Shown here piece after piece: positions 8,145-17,181 of a DNA stretch of 64,000 nucleotides. The stretch spans positions 62,001-126,000 of the forward strand of contig JASSUK010000025.1 in NCBI GenBank assembly GCA_031963045.1, written 5' to 3'. Each line of letters begins with the position of its first letter. Within the stretch, counting starts at the first letter, position 1. Made by a program: the position numbers and the translations under genes. The DNA comes from JASSUD01 sp031963045 (lineage in GTDB: Bacteria; Pseudomonadota; Gammaproteobacteria; Burkholderiales; Burkholderiaceae). The notes below the pieces were generated by a model. The model was not told the DNA's origin. It did not search any database and saw only the letters and a program-made list of their open reading frames with translations.

Positions 8145-9148
8145 GAGACAGGGAAGAGTTCTTCGTAGCGTACGTGCGCGGTTCCTAGCTTGCCGACTAC
8201 TATGCCGGCGGCGCGGTTGGCGTGTGTGATGGCTTCTAGTAGGGGGAGTTTGGCACCTAGTAGGGCGGCTAAGGTTGCGATGATGGTGTCTCCTGCTCCT
8301 GAGACGTCGTAGACTTCTTTGGCTTGGGTTGGCACGTGGGTGGTGCCTTTGTCGCAATAGAGGGAGGCGCCTTCTTCGGAGCGGGTTAAAAATAGCGCTT
8401 CTATGTTTAATTCTTTGCGCAAGTTGGTGATGCGGGTTTGTAAGTCGTTTTCTGAATGCCAGGTGCCGATGATTTGGCGTAGTTCTGCGCGGTTAGGGGT
8501 GAGGATGGATGCGCCTGAATAAGGCCTCCAGTCGGTACCTTTGGGGTCGACTAAAACCAGTTTGCCTGCGCTGCGTGCAGCGGCGATAAGCTCCTCGCAA
8601 TGTACTAAAGCGCCTTTGGCATAGTCGGAGAGCAGCACTATGTCGTGCTTTGGGAGTAGTTCAATGAAGCATTCTTTGGCAAGGAGTAGCGCTTCTTGAG
8701 CAGGAGTTTCTTCGAAATCAATGCGTAAAAGTTGCTGCTGGCGGGCAATGATGCGTAGTTTTAGGATGGTTGTTAGTGCAGGGTCTTGTTGTATATGTGC
8801 TTCTACGCCGCTTGCGTGCAGAAGTTGTGCTAGCTCTTGGCCGACTAGGTCGGTGCCAAATATGCATACGAGGCTGGCGTGTGCTCCAAGGGCACGAACG
8901 TTGTTTGCTACATTGGCTGCACCCCCTAGACGTTCTTCTGTGCGTCGTGCGTGCACGATGGGTACAGGGGCTTCGGGTGAAATGCGGTCTACCTCCCCAA
9001 ACCAGTAGCGATCTAGCATCACGTCTCCTGCAATCAGTACACGTGTGTTTTGCAGGCGCGAATAAAGGCTGAGTGTAGAGGAGGGGCTTTCAAAATAGGC
9101 CTCAGCTGCCTGATTAGACAGCTGAGCGGATGGAGTAGGATTGTGCAT
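8141..9148 (-). CDS. hldA: D-glycero-beta-D-manno-heptose-7-phosphate kinase
   Basis: A PfkB/ribokinase-fold kinase that phosphorylates heptose 7-phosphate at C1 in the ADP-L-glycero-D-manno-heptose pathway for the LPS inner core; also called rfaE1. Family marks are VLIAGDVMLDRYWFGEVDRI near the N terminus, RLGGAANVANNVRALGAHA, and the catalytic VSGAGDT near residue 280. At 335 aa it is the kinase domain only, as in Burkholderia, where the nucleotidyltransferase is a separate protein. ugd lies immediately upstream, the usual neighbour. The expected downstream gene hldD is not present; instead the stop codon falls in a family A repeat, followed by the toxin-antitoxin pair. Confidence 0.93.
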   Translation of the reverse strand: MHNPTPSAQLSNQAAEAYFESPSSTLSLYSRLQNTRVLIAGDVMLDRYWFGEVDRISPEAPVPIVHARRTEERLGGAANVANNVRALGAHASLVCIFGTDLVGQELAQLLHASGVEAHIQQDPALTTILKLRIIARQQQLLRIDFEETPAQEALLLAKECFIELLPKHDIVLLSDYAKGALVHCEELIAAARSAGKLVLVDPKGTDWRPYSGASILTPNRAELRQIIGTWHSENDLQTRITNLRKELNIEALFLTRSEEGASLYCDKGTTHVPTQAKEVYDVSGAGDTIIATLAALLGAKLPLLEAITHANRAAGIVVGKLGTAHVRYEELFPVS

Positions 9149-9192
9149 AGGTATTTGCAGAGGGTATGCCTAAACAGTTCGTAGTATATGCT

Positions 9193-10575
9193 TTAAGCAG
9201 CTCTGGCGATTTGGGAGGTGAGGCGGCCGATTGCATGGTACTCAAACCCCTGTGCTTCTACTTCAGGCGGGCTATATAGATTACGGCCGTCAAAAATAAG
9301 AGGGTGTTTGAGGTGCATTTTTAATGCTTGGAAATCGGGTTTTTTAAATGCGTCCCATTCTGTCAGGATAACTAAGGCATCAGCACCTTTGGTGGCATCA
9401 AGCGGGTTTTCTGCAAAATGCAAGCGCGCTTGTGCATCGGGTTGATTTTGTAAATCTAGCGCTAAGACACGTTTTGCTTCAGCTGTAGCGATGGGGTCGT
9501 AGGCTACTACCGTGGCACCTTGTTTTAGTAGAGCCAAAATCATAGGGCGGCTTGGTGCTTCACGCATGTCATCGGTATTGGGTTTGAAGGCTAAACCCCA
9601 TAGCGCGAAAGTGCGCCCTGAGAGATTGTCTCCCAATCTAGTTGCTATTTTTTTAAGCAGCACTTTTTTCTGCTGTTGGTTAACCGTTTCTGTTGCTTGC
9701 AAAATATGGAGTGATAAACCATGTTCCTGTGCAGTACTCAGCAAAGCTCGAATGTCTTTGGGTAGGCAAGATCCGCCATAACCGCACCCTGGATTTAAAA
9801 AGCTGGGCCCGATACGGCGATCTAGTCCGATACCTAGACGCACAGATTCGATATCTACTCCCGTGCACTCCGCTAGATTAGCCAGCTCATTCATAAAAGA
9901 GATGCGGGTAGCCAGCATGGCATTTGCTGCATATTTGGTGAGCTCGGCAGAGCGCACATCCATGTGTAGCACACGCTCTTGATCGCGGTTAAAAGGGGCA
10001 TATAGCTCGGACAGTATTTCGCGTGCGTGCTTGCCTGCTGCATCGGAGTTGCATCCTAAAACGATGCGATCAGGATGCATGAAATCTTCGATTGCCACCC
10101 CTTCTTTTAAAAATTCTGGGTTGGATACTACGGAAAACCCGTGGTCTACCCCACGTGCTTTCAATGTTTCTTCCAAAGCCTGCTGTACCTTCTGTGCGGT
10201 GCCAACAGGTACGGTCGATTTGTTGATGACGATTTTAAAGCCATCCATATGCTGCCCAATATTGCGAGCAGCAGCTAGTACATGCTGCAGATCCGCAGAG
10301 CCATCTTCATCAGAAGGGGTTCCCACAGCAATAAACTGTATGGCTCCATGGGCTACCGCTGCGGCTGCATCGGTAGAAAATTGTAGCCGTTTGGCAGCTT
10401 GATTACGGGCAATTAATGTGTCTAAACCCGCTTCGTAAATGGGTGTTTCTCCACGATTGAGTTGCTCGATTTTCTTTTTATCTACATCTAAGCAGAAAAC
10501 GGTATTACCCATTTCTGCAAGGCACACGCCTGTGACCAAGCCTACGTAGCCGGTGCCAATTATGGTGATTTTCAT
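9193..10575 (-). CDS. ugd: UDP-glucose 6-dehydrogenase
   Basis: Oxidises UDP-glucose to UDP-glucuronate with two NAD+, supplying precursors for surface polysaccharide and for L-Ara4N modification of lipid A. The N terminus MKITIIGTGYVGLVTGVCLA is the Rossmann NAD-binding motif. The catalytic cysteine is in GYGGSCLPKD near residue 262. The C-terminal UDP-binding domain includes WGLAFKPNTDDMREAPS. The 460-aa length is normal. It is followed at 44 bp by hldA, so the two are probably cotranscribed for envelope sugar supply. Confidence 0.96.
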   Translation of the reverse strand: MKITIIGTGYVGLVTGVCLAEMGNTVFCLDVDKKKIEQLNRGETPIYEAGLDTLIARNQAAKRLQFSTDAAAAVAHGAIQFIAVGTPSDEDGSADLQHVLAAARNIGQHMDGFKIVINKSTVPVGTAQKVQQALEETLKARGVDHGFSVVSNPEFLKEGVAIEDFMHPDRIVLGCNSDAAGKHAREILSELYAPFNRDQERVLHMDVRSAELTKYAANAMLATRISFMNELANLAECTGVDIESVRLGIGLDRRIGPSFLNPGCGYGGSCLPKDIRALLSTAQEHGLSLHILQATETVNQQQKKVLLKKIATRLGDNLSGRTFALWGLAFKPNTDDMREAPSRPMILALLKQGATVVAYDPIATAEAKRVLALDLQNQPDAQARLHFAENPLDATKGADALVILTEWDAFKKPDFQALKMHLKHPLIFDGRNLYSPPEVEAQGFEYHAIGRLTSQIARAA

Positions 10576-10623
10576 AAGAATCTATTTAATGAGGCCAGAG
10601 TAGGCCTTAAAATTTCAAAAAAG

Positions 10624-11583
10624 TTAGCGAATGTGCAGGATAGGGAGGGGGCCGGGTGGCACCATATGTGTAGCGGGTATATGTTCTTCAGTACCGTGCG
10701 AAGAGTTGTCGGTTGTACTGCTTTCATCTTGGTCAGCATCCTCATCACCGTAATCTGGCAGTGCTTGCTTATTACCGCGAATAAGGTAGTCGCGGCGCTG
10801 TAAATACGCATTACGCACAGAGATATATTTATCCAAAGATACCCGATTAATCAGACTGGTTATTTCTAAAAGCGAGGCACGAGTATTCAGAAAACGTAGT
10901 GCGTATAACTCGTTGCGCAGGTGCACACTTTGAATATAGGTCGTAGGATCTGCGGTGCGGTCTGCCATGAATCCAACGGTATCTCGTACGGTGCTGGGCC
11001 CAAGAAGTGGGAGTACTAAATAGGGGCCAGAGGGTATTCCGTAGTGTCCTAAAGTTTGACCGAAATCTTGTTGATGCTTGGGTAAACCTGCCTGACTGGC
11101 TATATCAAAGAGGCCGAGTACACCAAATAGACTATTCATTGAAAGGCGTATCAAATCTTGTGAGCCTGCTGTGAAGTCGCCTTGCAGGTAATTGTTCACC
11201 ATGGTGTATGCATCGCCAATATTCGAGAAGAAATTGGTCACACTCGTGCGTATGCCTTTGGGAACTACAAAGTTATAGGTTTTAGCAAGCGGCTTGAACG
11301 CAGCACGATCGAGTGCATCGTTAAACCGAAATACTTCGCGGTTAAAGCCTTCAAAGGGGTCTTTAGGGTCTTTAATATGCGTAGATACCGGCGCGAGTGC
11401 AAGAGGAGGCTTTGGCGGAGCGTTTAAATTATCCGTTGATATATGGTCAGTTTGGTTGAGCTGCGCGGAGTGCCTATCTGGGGTATTGGTAGGCGCATGC
11501 TTGTGTGCGCAGGCTGTGAGACCACAACTTAAAATAAACCCTACGCAAAAACGCACAATGCCTAATTGTGTTACACGCTTCAT
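10624..11583 (-). CDS. mlaA: MlaA (VacJ) outer-membrane lipoprotein
   Basis: MlaA sits in the outer membrane and removes mislocalised phospholipids from the outer leaflet, feeding the Mla system. The signal peptide ends in a lipobox (LTAC), predicting a lipid-modified Cys25. The core DPFEGFNREVFRFNDALD and the later GYYGIPSGPYLVLPLLGPSTVRD-type segment (here YGIPSGPYLVLPLLGPSTVR) are diagnostic. At 319 aa it has an extended acidic, Ser/Thr-rich C-terminal tail. Its ATG overlaps the mlaD stop by four bases. In related genomes mlaC and mlaB follow; here the next gene is ugd, so the operon is incomplete at this locus. Confidence 0.95.
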   Translation of the reverse strand: MKRVTQLGIVRFCVGFILSCGLTACAHKHAPTNTPDRHSAQLNQTDHISTDNLNAPPKPPLALAPVSTHIKDPKDPFEGFNREVFRFNDALDRAAFKPLAKTYNFVVPKGIRTSVTNFFSNIGDAYTMVNNYLQGDFTAGSQDLIRLSMNSLFGVLGLFDIASQAGLPKHQQDFGQTLGHYGIPSGPYLVLPLLGPSTVRDTVGFMADRTADPTTYIQSVHLRNELYALRFLNTRASLLEITSLINRVSLDKYISVRNAYLQRRDYLIRGNKQALPDYGDEDADQDESSTTDNSSHGTEEHIPATHMVPPGPLPILHIR

Positions 11584-12155
11584 TTCGGCGGCGCCTCGTT
11601 AGAAGGGCTGGGAGGTGTAGTAGGTGCCGAAGCGGGTTGCTCTGCGGTAGCAGCGGGTGGCGAAGCAAGAGGATCTGAGCTTGATTTTGAGTCTCCTCCG
11701 CTCTGCGCAGCTTTGTTGTAGAGGAACTGGCTAATTAAGTCTTCCAATACCACGGCTGATTGGGCCATGAGTATTTTATCGCCAGGTTGCAGCATTTTGT
11801 CTTCAGCGCCAGGAGTGAGGCCAATATACTGCTCTCCTAGTAAACCAGAGGTTAGAATTTTTGCAGAGGTATCTTCTGGAAAGGTATAGGGTTTGTCGAT
11901 GCGCAGGGTGACTTGAGCTTGATAGGTTTGATTATCAAAATCAATGCTCGCAACCCGCCCTACTACCACGCCAGCACTTTTGACCGGCGCGCGGGGCTTT
12001 AGGCCACCAATATTGTCAAACTGCAACACGAGCGGATAGCCAGAGCGAAAAGAGGCGCTGCTTAATTTTCCGACTTTCAAAGACAGAAAAAGCAAGGCTA
12101 CTAGCCCAATGGCTACAAAAAGACCTACCAAAAAATCAAGATGTGTTTTTTTCAT
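11580..12155 (-). CDS. mlaD: MlaD, MCE-domain lipid-transport subunit
   Basis: The periplasmic lipid-binding ring of the MlaFEDB inner-membrane complex, which moves phospholipids between membranes. The N terminus is a single membrane anchor (DFLVGLFVAIGLVALLFLSL). The MCE domain follows, with GYPLVLQFDNIGGLKPRAPV, GVVVGRVASI and ILTSGLLGEQYIGLTPG. The tail after about residue 145 is Ala/Pro/Ser-rich and probably disordered. The 191-aa length is slightly above the usual 160-180. It sits between mlaE and mlaA with tight spacing, clearly in one operon. Confidence 0.95.
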   Translation of the reverse strand: MKKTHLDFLVGLFVAIGLVALLFLSLKVGKLSSASFRSGYPLVLQFDNIGGLKPRAPVKSAGVVVGRVASIDFDNQTYQAQVTLRIDKPYTFPEDTSAKILTSGLLGEQYIGLTPGAEDKMLQPGDKILMAQSAVVLEDLISQFLYNKAAQSGGDSKSSSDPLASPPAATAEQPASAPTTPPSPSNEAPPK

Positions 12156-12171
12156 CTGTTGTCTTAACCCT

Positions 12172-13059
12172 TCAAACGCTAAACATCAGCGCGGTCAATA
12201 AAAAATCCAAGCCAAGTACAGTCAGAGAGGCGTTTACTACGGTGCGTGTAGTGGCACGAGAAACGCCTTCAGGGGTGGGGCGAGCGGTATAGCCGTGATA
12301 GAGCGCAGTAAAGGTAACGGCTACAGCAAAAACCACACTTTTTAACATACCGTTACCAATATCGGCTCCTAGCTGTACCCCGCTTTGCATTTGAGACCAA
12401 AATGCACCGGAATCTACGCCAATAAGCGCTACACCGATGATGTAGCCGCCAAAAATCCCAACCGCGCTAAACAAAGCACACAGCAGAGGGAGGGTGATTA
12501 CGCCGGCCCAGAAGCGGGGAGCCAGCACAAACGCCAGTGGATTGATCGCCATCATATCGAGTGCGCTGAGCTGCTCGCCTGCTTTCATTAAGCCAATTTC
12601 AGCCGTTAAAGCGGTGCCTGCACGGCCTGCAAAAAGGAGGGCACTTACTACAGGGCTCAGTTCACGCACTAAAGAAAGGGCGACTAGTAAGCCTAGTGCT
12701 TCAGCGGAGCCATAACGGCTAAGCGTGTAATAACCTTGTAGCCCTAAAACAGAGCCAACAAATAAACCGGAAATGCCAATAATGACTAAAGAATGGTTGC
12801 CTAAAAAATAAATCTGTTTAGCAAGGCTAGGCCAACGCCGAAAAAGGTAGGGTGTTTGATATAGCACGCCTACCAGTAATCTGGCGCCTTGACCGAATTG
12901 GCATAAGGTTTCAATAACCCAGCGTCCCATTGCGCTTAAAGCGCAGAAAAGCAGAGCAGCTAGGCTGCTTAGCTTTTTGGATAGGTCGGTGCATAAGCGC
13001 GCGCAGTATTGTAAGCCGAGTTTTGCATTGAGGGAGACTTCGTTTTTCATCCGGGTCAC
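12172..13059 (-). CDS. mlaE: MlaE, ABC lipid-transport permease
   Basis: The integral membrane permease (MlaE/YrbE family) of the Mla phospholipid transporter. The segments YFLGNHSLVIIGISGLFVGSV, LGLQGYYTLSRYGSAEALG, ELSPVVSALLFAGRAGTALT and AEIGLMKAGEQLSALDMMAI are the conserved family core. The family usually starts near the GRWVI motif, which here is at about residue 45, so this product has an N-terminal extension of about 40 residues with its own hydrophobic stretch. A GTG (13059) and an ATG (13050) are both possible starts. mlaF lies 28 bp upstream and mlaD 16 bp downstream. Confidence 0.94.
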   Translation of the reverse strand: MTRMKNEVSLNAKLGLQYCARLCTDLSKKLSSLAALLFCALSAMGRWVIETLCQFGQGARLLVGVLYQTPYLFRRWPSLAKQIYFLGNHSLVIIGISGLFVGSVLGLQGYYTLSRYGSAEALGLLVALSLVRELSPVVSALLFAGRAGTALTAEIGLMKAGEQLSALDMMAINPLAFVLAPRFWAGVITLPLLCALFSAVGIFGGYIIGVALIGVDSGAFWSQMQSGVQLGADIGNGMLKSVVFAVAVTFTALYHGYTARPTPEGVSRATTRTVVNASLTVLGLDFLLTALMFSV

Positions 13060-13087
13060 TTTGGCCGTTGATCGGCTGTGGTATGCG

Positions 13088-13909
13088 TTAGGTGTGGTCC
13101 AATCTCAGGTCTTTTGCTAGGGAGGGGCCAGGGTAATGAAATTGGAAGGGGCCATCTGGTGCTGCTTCTAAAAACTGCTTGACGCTTGGATTGTCGCAGG
13201 CTCGTATTTCATCGGGCGTGCCTTCTGCCAGAATGCCTCCCTGACCTATAAAATAAATGTAATCCGCAATAGCCAAAGATTCTGGAACATCGTGTGTGAC
13301 CAAAATAGAGGTCGCGCCTAGCGCATCGTTTAAGGTGCGAATCAGATTGGCAATCACGCCTAGTGAAATAGGATCCAATCCTGCAAATGGCTCATCGTAC
13401 AAAATAAGGGTGGGGTCCATAGCAATAGCGCGTGCCAGAGCTACTCGGCGTGCCATACCGCCTGATATTTCAGAAGGGAGTAGATTGCGTGCATTGCGCA
13501 GCCCCACAGCGTGGAGCTTGAGAAGCACAATATTTTGAATCAATGTTTCGGATAAATTGGTGTGCTCACGCAAGGGCAGCGCAACATTTTCAAAAACGGA
13601 TAAATCGGTAAAAAGTGCACCAAACTGAAAGAGCATCCCCATTTTTCGACGTGCTTGGTAACGTTGCTCGCGCGAACACTGGCTTAAATTGACCTGATCA
13701 AAGTGCACGTTTCCACGCTGTGCTGGTAAAAGGCCGCCGATTAATCTCAGAATGGTGGTTTTTCCGCAACCTGACCCACCCATTAGAGCCACTACTTGAC
13801 CGCGTTTTACTTGCATAGATAAGGAATGCAAGATGGGCGTGTCTCCATAGGAAAAGGAGATGTCACGCAATTCAAGTAAAGATTCAGACGGCTTTTTTTC
13901 AGCAGACAT
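13088..13909 (-). CDS. mlaF: MlaF, ABC lipid-transport ATPase
   Basis: The ATPase that powers the Mla phospholipid transporter. The Walker A motif is GGSGCGKTT, the signature is SGGMARRVALARAIA, and the Walker B is LILYDEPFAGLDPIS, followed by the H-loop ILVTHD. All are intact. I prefer the ATG at 13909, giving MSAEKKPSESLLEL; an in-frame GTG at 13918 would add three residues. The gene heads the mlaF-E-D-A run and starts 26 bases downstream of the purF stop codon, so it may be cotranscribed from the purF side. Confidence 0.95.
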   Translation of the reverse strand: MSAEKKPSESLLELRDISFSYGDTPILHSLSMQVKRGQVVALMGGSGCGKTTILRLIGGLLPAQRGNVHFDQVNLSQCSREQRYQARRKMGMLFQFGALFTDLSVFENVALPLREHTNLSETLIQNIVLLKLHAVGLRNARNLLPSEISGGMARRVALARAIAMDPTLILYDEPFAGLDPISLGVIANLIRTLNDALGATSILVTHDVPESLAIADYIYFIGQGGILAEGTPDEIRACDNPSVKQFLEAAPDGPFQFHYPGPSLAKDLRLDHT

Positions 13910-13935
13910 GCATAACACTCTAACAAAAAAGTTTT

Positions 13936-15477
13936 TTAATTCGCATCAGATTGACCAGGTCCAGAGAGGCTGCTTTTATCGTCTGCATCTTCTGCCTGAT
14001 CGTCCGACACTACAGAGCGTAAACGAGCAAGATCATTTAGATAGTCTGCGGTGATGTCACCCGTTAAGTAATGGCCATCAAAACAAGAAGTCTCAAAACG
14101 CGTGAGTCCAGGTTGGAGGTCACGCACCGCTTGTTGCATGGCTTCGAGATCTTGGTAGATCAATTTGTCTGCGCCAATGACTTGGGCGATTTCTTCATCA
14201 TTTCGACCGTAGGCGACCAATTCATGGTGGGTTGGCATATCTATGCCATACACATTGGGGAAGCGCACGGGGGGTGCTGCAGAAGCGAAGAATACTTTCT
14301 TAGCGCCCGCTTGTCGGGCCATTTGAACAATTTCAGAGCTGGTGGTGCCGCGTACGATCGAGTCATCGACAATCAGTACATTGCGCCCTTCAAATTCCAC
14401 GCCCATAGCATGCAGCTTTTGGCGGACTGATTTTTTTCGAATCGCTTGCCCTGGCATGATAAAGGTGCGGCCTACATAGCGATTTTTGAAAAATCCTTCT
14501 CGATATTCAATGCCTAATTTATTGGCAACTTGCATGGCAGCCGGCCGACTGGAATCGGGGATAGGCATGACCACATCGATTTCATCACGAGATAAGGTTC
14601 TAGCAATTTTCTCTGCTAAGTAGTCGCCCATACGCAAACGCGCATCGTATACAGAAACACCATCTAAACGTGAATCTGGGCGTGCCAAATACACATATTC
14701 AAAAATGCAGGGGTTTAAGCTTGCTGTGGCGCTGCAAAGCTGGCTATGAAAGCCGCCTTGTTGGTCGATGAAAATGGCTTCGCCAGGAGCGATATCTCGG
14801 ACAAATTCAAATCCTACCCCCTCTAGAGCCACCGATTCAGAAGCGACCATCCAATCGACTCCTTCGGAGGTTTCAAGTTTACCTATACATAAAGGGCGGA
14901 TGCCAAACGGATCACGAAATGCGAGTAATCCATATCCAGCAATAAGCGTTACTGCTGCATAGGATCCGCGCACGCGCTGGTGCACTTTGCGAACGGTGTT
15001 AAATAAAATATCTGGGCTTAAAGAATAGCCCGCATGCGCGAGCTGAAGCTCGTGTGCTAATACATTGAGCAGCACTTCGGTATCTGAATTCGTGTGGATA
15101 TGGCGCCGATCCACTTGAAACATCTGATTTTTAAGTTGCGCGCTATTTGTCAGATTACCGTTGTGCGCCAAAATGAGACCATAAGGGGCATTCACATAAA
15201 ACGGTTGCGCTTCTTCTTCACTGGTGGCAGAGCCTGCGGTTGGGTAGCGTACTTGTCCTAAACCGATGGTGCCAGCTAGTGTGCGCATATTGCGCGTGCG
15301 AAACACGTCCCGTACTAGGCCATTGCCTTTATGCATATGAAAGCTGGCCCTAGAGCCAGTACCACTGACTGTGGCTATGCCGGCTGCATCTTGCCCGCGG
15401 TGTTGAAGCAGCAGCAAGCTGTCATAGAGTAACTGGTTCACCGGCGAGTTTGATACGACGCCAACTATGCCGCACAT
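13936..15477 (-). CDS. purF: Amidophosphoribosyltransferase
   Basis: Commits PRPP to purine synthesis by transferring the glutamine amide to form phosphoribosylamine. The N-terminal nucleophile is Cys2 in MCGIVGVVSN, followed by LLLLQHRGQDAAGI of the glutaminase domain. The phosphoribosyltransferase domain carries the PRPP loop LIVDDSIVRGTTS near residue 370. Length (513 aa) is normal. cvpA lies upstream, the standard partner, and purB is elsewhere in this window, so at least two steps of the purine pathway are retained. Confidence 0.97.
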   Translation of the reverse strand: MCGIVGVVSNSPVNQLLYDSLLLLQHRGQDAAGIATVSGTGSRASFHMHKGNGLVRDVFRTRNMRTLAGTIGLGQVRYPTAGSATSEEEAQPFYVNAPYGLILAHNGNLTNSAQLKNQMFQVDRRHIHTNSDTEVLLNVLAHELQLAHAGYSLSPDILFNTVRKVHQRVRGSYAAVTLIAGYGLLAFRDPFGIRPLCIGKLETSEGVDWMVASESVALEGVGFEFVRDIAPGEAIFIDQQGGFHSQLCSATASLNPCIFEYVYLARPDSRLDGVSVYDARLRMGDYLAEKIARTLSRDEIDVVMPIPDSSRPAAMQVANKLGIEYREGFFKNRYVGRTFIMPGQAIRKKSVRQKLHAMGVEFEGRNVLIVDDSIVRGTTSSEIVQMARQAGAKKVFFASAAPPVRFPNVYGIDMPTHHELVAYGRNDEEIAQVIGADKLIYQDLEAMQQAVRDLQPGLTRFETSCFDGHYLTGDITADYLNDLARLRSVVSDDQAEDADDKSSLSGPGQSDAN

Positions 15478-15615
15478 AGTGTGTCCTTAAAAATGAAATC
15501 AATTGCAACCGAGCTAATACAGTGCCCGGTTTCGAGGATCGTAGAGTATTGTGAGAAAAATAAGCAGAAAGCCAATATTTGGCAATCTGCAAAATAGCTA
15601 ATGTGTGTATAGGTA

Positions 15616-16137
15616 TTAGTTCAAAAGTTGCTTGATAAATTGACGTGCATTATTGGATGTGCTGCTGGAGTTGGGCCATACTTTTTTCAGCTTGGTTACA
15701 GTGGCCTGCACATAGGGGCGCAATAATGCATGACGCCAGAAAGCTTGTTGAGGCAGGCGAGTAAATTGTGCAGCTGTAAATACTAAAAGAACTAAGACAA
15801 TGCCACGCACTAAACCAAAAAATAAGCCTAATGATCGATCAACGGCGCGTAAGCCGGTTACTTCAGTCAGGCGGCCCATCAACGCACTGAGTACGGTAGA
15901 GAGCACTAGTACTACAGCCACAATGAGTAGCAGCGCAAGTAACCATTGTGTAGAGGCTTCCCCTGGCCAGTGGGCAGGCATATACGGTGCTACTTGGTCA
16001 ACGTAGTGCCACCCAATGATAAAAGCTGCAATCCAACCAATTAAGGCAAAAACTTCAGCCATAAAGCCGCGCCACATACCGCGCAACGCGGATAAGGCAA
16101 CGATAAGCAGGACTGCAAAATCAAAGGCTGTCAACAT
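15616..16137 (-). CDS. cvpA: CvpA family membrane protein
   Basis: A small inner-membrane protein found next to purF in most proteobacteria and needed for colicin V production in E. coli; its true activity is envelope-related and not well defined. The 173-aa product begins MLTAFDFAVLLIVALSALRG, has MAEVFALIGWIAAFIIGWHY, and shows about four hydrophobic segments, ending in LFFGLVRGIVLVLLVFTAAQ and a basic C-terminal tail. It is separated from purF by 138 bases that hold a small GCCAATATTTGGC hairpin and possibly a promoter. Confidence 0.92.
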   Translation of the reverse strand: MLTAFDFAVLLIVALSALRGMWRGFMAEVFALIGWIAAFIIGWHYVDQVAPYMPAHWPGEASTQWLLALLLIVAVVLVLSTVLSALMGRLTEVTGLRAVDRSLGLFFGLVRGIVLVLLVFTAAQFTRLPQQAFWRHALLRPYVQATVTKLKKVWPNSSSTSNNARQFIKQLLN

Positions 16138-16239
16138 AAGATTATCCTGATTGTGGTGGACAAAAAGTAAAGATTTTATAGTCAGAATAGGGGCAGGCGG
16201 TAGTGTGTCTTATTCCATGCTTTTTAAAGAAAAGCAGCT

Positions 16240-17163
16240 TTACTTATTGGGCGCATGCTTATCTATATAGGGAGTATGTTGCCCTGTGCCTTTCCCTTTA
16301 TTTATATCCATTTTCCCAATGGTATCGAGTGCTTGTTGCGCATGCGCTCGGTCATTAAAAGGGCCTATACGTATAAAAAACGCTTCTTTAGCGGCTGTTT
16401 TTTGCGTTTTGGAGGCTTGCGAGCTTGCCTTTCTATGCTCTAAAAACGCAGGGAAACCTGCTGCTTTTAATTTTTGTACCCCAGATTCAGCGTGTGCTTT
16501 ATTTGAAAAATGGCCTATATGAATAAAAAAACGGGAACCTGGAATGGAAGAGCGCGCTGCAGTATAGCCTGGTACAGGCTGTGTGTTGCTGCGCGCGCTA
16601 GATTGAGCAGAAGGGGCTGGTATTGGTTTGGATGCAACGGCTGTTGAAGGCGCAACAGGTGCTGGGGCTGCAGAGGGTGTTGCACTTGCAGTAGAGGTGG
16701 GTTTTGTTGGGTTTGTTTGAATGAGAACAGTCGTACGCCCATTCGCATTGCCTGGATTTTGCAATGAAGGGCGGCGACTCGACTCTAAGCCAAAGTTTGA
16801 AACATGTTCGAAGCTACTCTCTGAGTCATCACATAATGCATCTAGCGCAGACGGGTCTGACAAGTGAGAAGTAGCATTTTTCTGCGCTTGTATAGCGCGT
16901 TTTTTGCAGGTTTCGAACAGGCTTTTTGGGATCTCGATAGTAATATTGTGCGATGCAGGTTGTGGCTGCGAATCCAGCAAAATAGGCAACACGATAACCG
17001 CACCCAGGATTAAAACCAGAGCACCAATGAGACGACGTTGTGCACGGCGTCGCTCGGATAAAAGCGGGTCTACTTGAGAGTCTGTGCGATCGAGGTGCGG
17101 CATGTCATCAATAAAAGGAGACGTGGTGTGTACTGGCGCAGAGAAAGCGCATCCGCTGTTCAC
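16240..17163 (-). CDS. SPOR-domain cell-division protein, DedD-like
   Basis: A bitopic inner-membrane protein with a C-terminal SPOR domain, which binds denuded septal peptidoglycan. One membrane segment (RRLIGALVLILGAVIVLPILL) lies after a short cytoplasmic stretch. A long Ser/Pro/Ala linker follows. The SPOR domain at about residues 210-295 reads SRFFIHIGHFSNKAHAESGV, KLKAAGFPAF and FFIRIGPFNDRAHAQQAL. The position between folC and cvpA is the standard betaproteobacterial order. The GTG at 17163 begins 19 bases after folC; the ATG at 17103, giving MPHLDRTDSQ, is an alternative start. Neither has a strong ribosome-binding site. Confidence 0.88.
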   Translation of the reverse strand: MNSGCAFSAPVHTTSPFIDDMPHLDRTDSQVDPLLSERRRAQRRLIGALVLILGAVIVLPILLDSQPQPASHNITIEIPKSLFETCKKRAIQAQKNATSHLSDPSALDALCDDSESSFEHVSNFGLESSRRPSLQNPGNANGRTTVLIQTNPTKPTSTASATPSAAPAPVAPSTAVASKPIPAPSAQSSARSNTQPVPGYTAARSSIPGSRFFIHIGHFSNKAHAESGVQKLKAAGFPAFLEHRKASSQASKTQKTAAKEAFFIRIGPFNDRAHAQQALDTIGKMDINKGKGTGQHTPYIDKHAPNK

Positions 17164-17181
17164 AAAATGAGTGGCAGGCTC

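Noticed and set aside
7878..8168. Open frame on the plus strand through the two family A copies
   Set aside because: Its protein is just the repeat sequence read twice and it has no ribosome-binding site.
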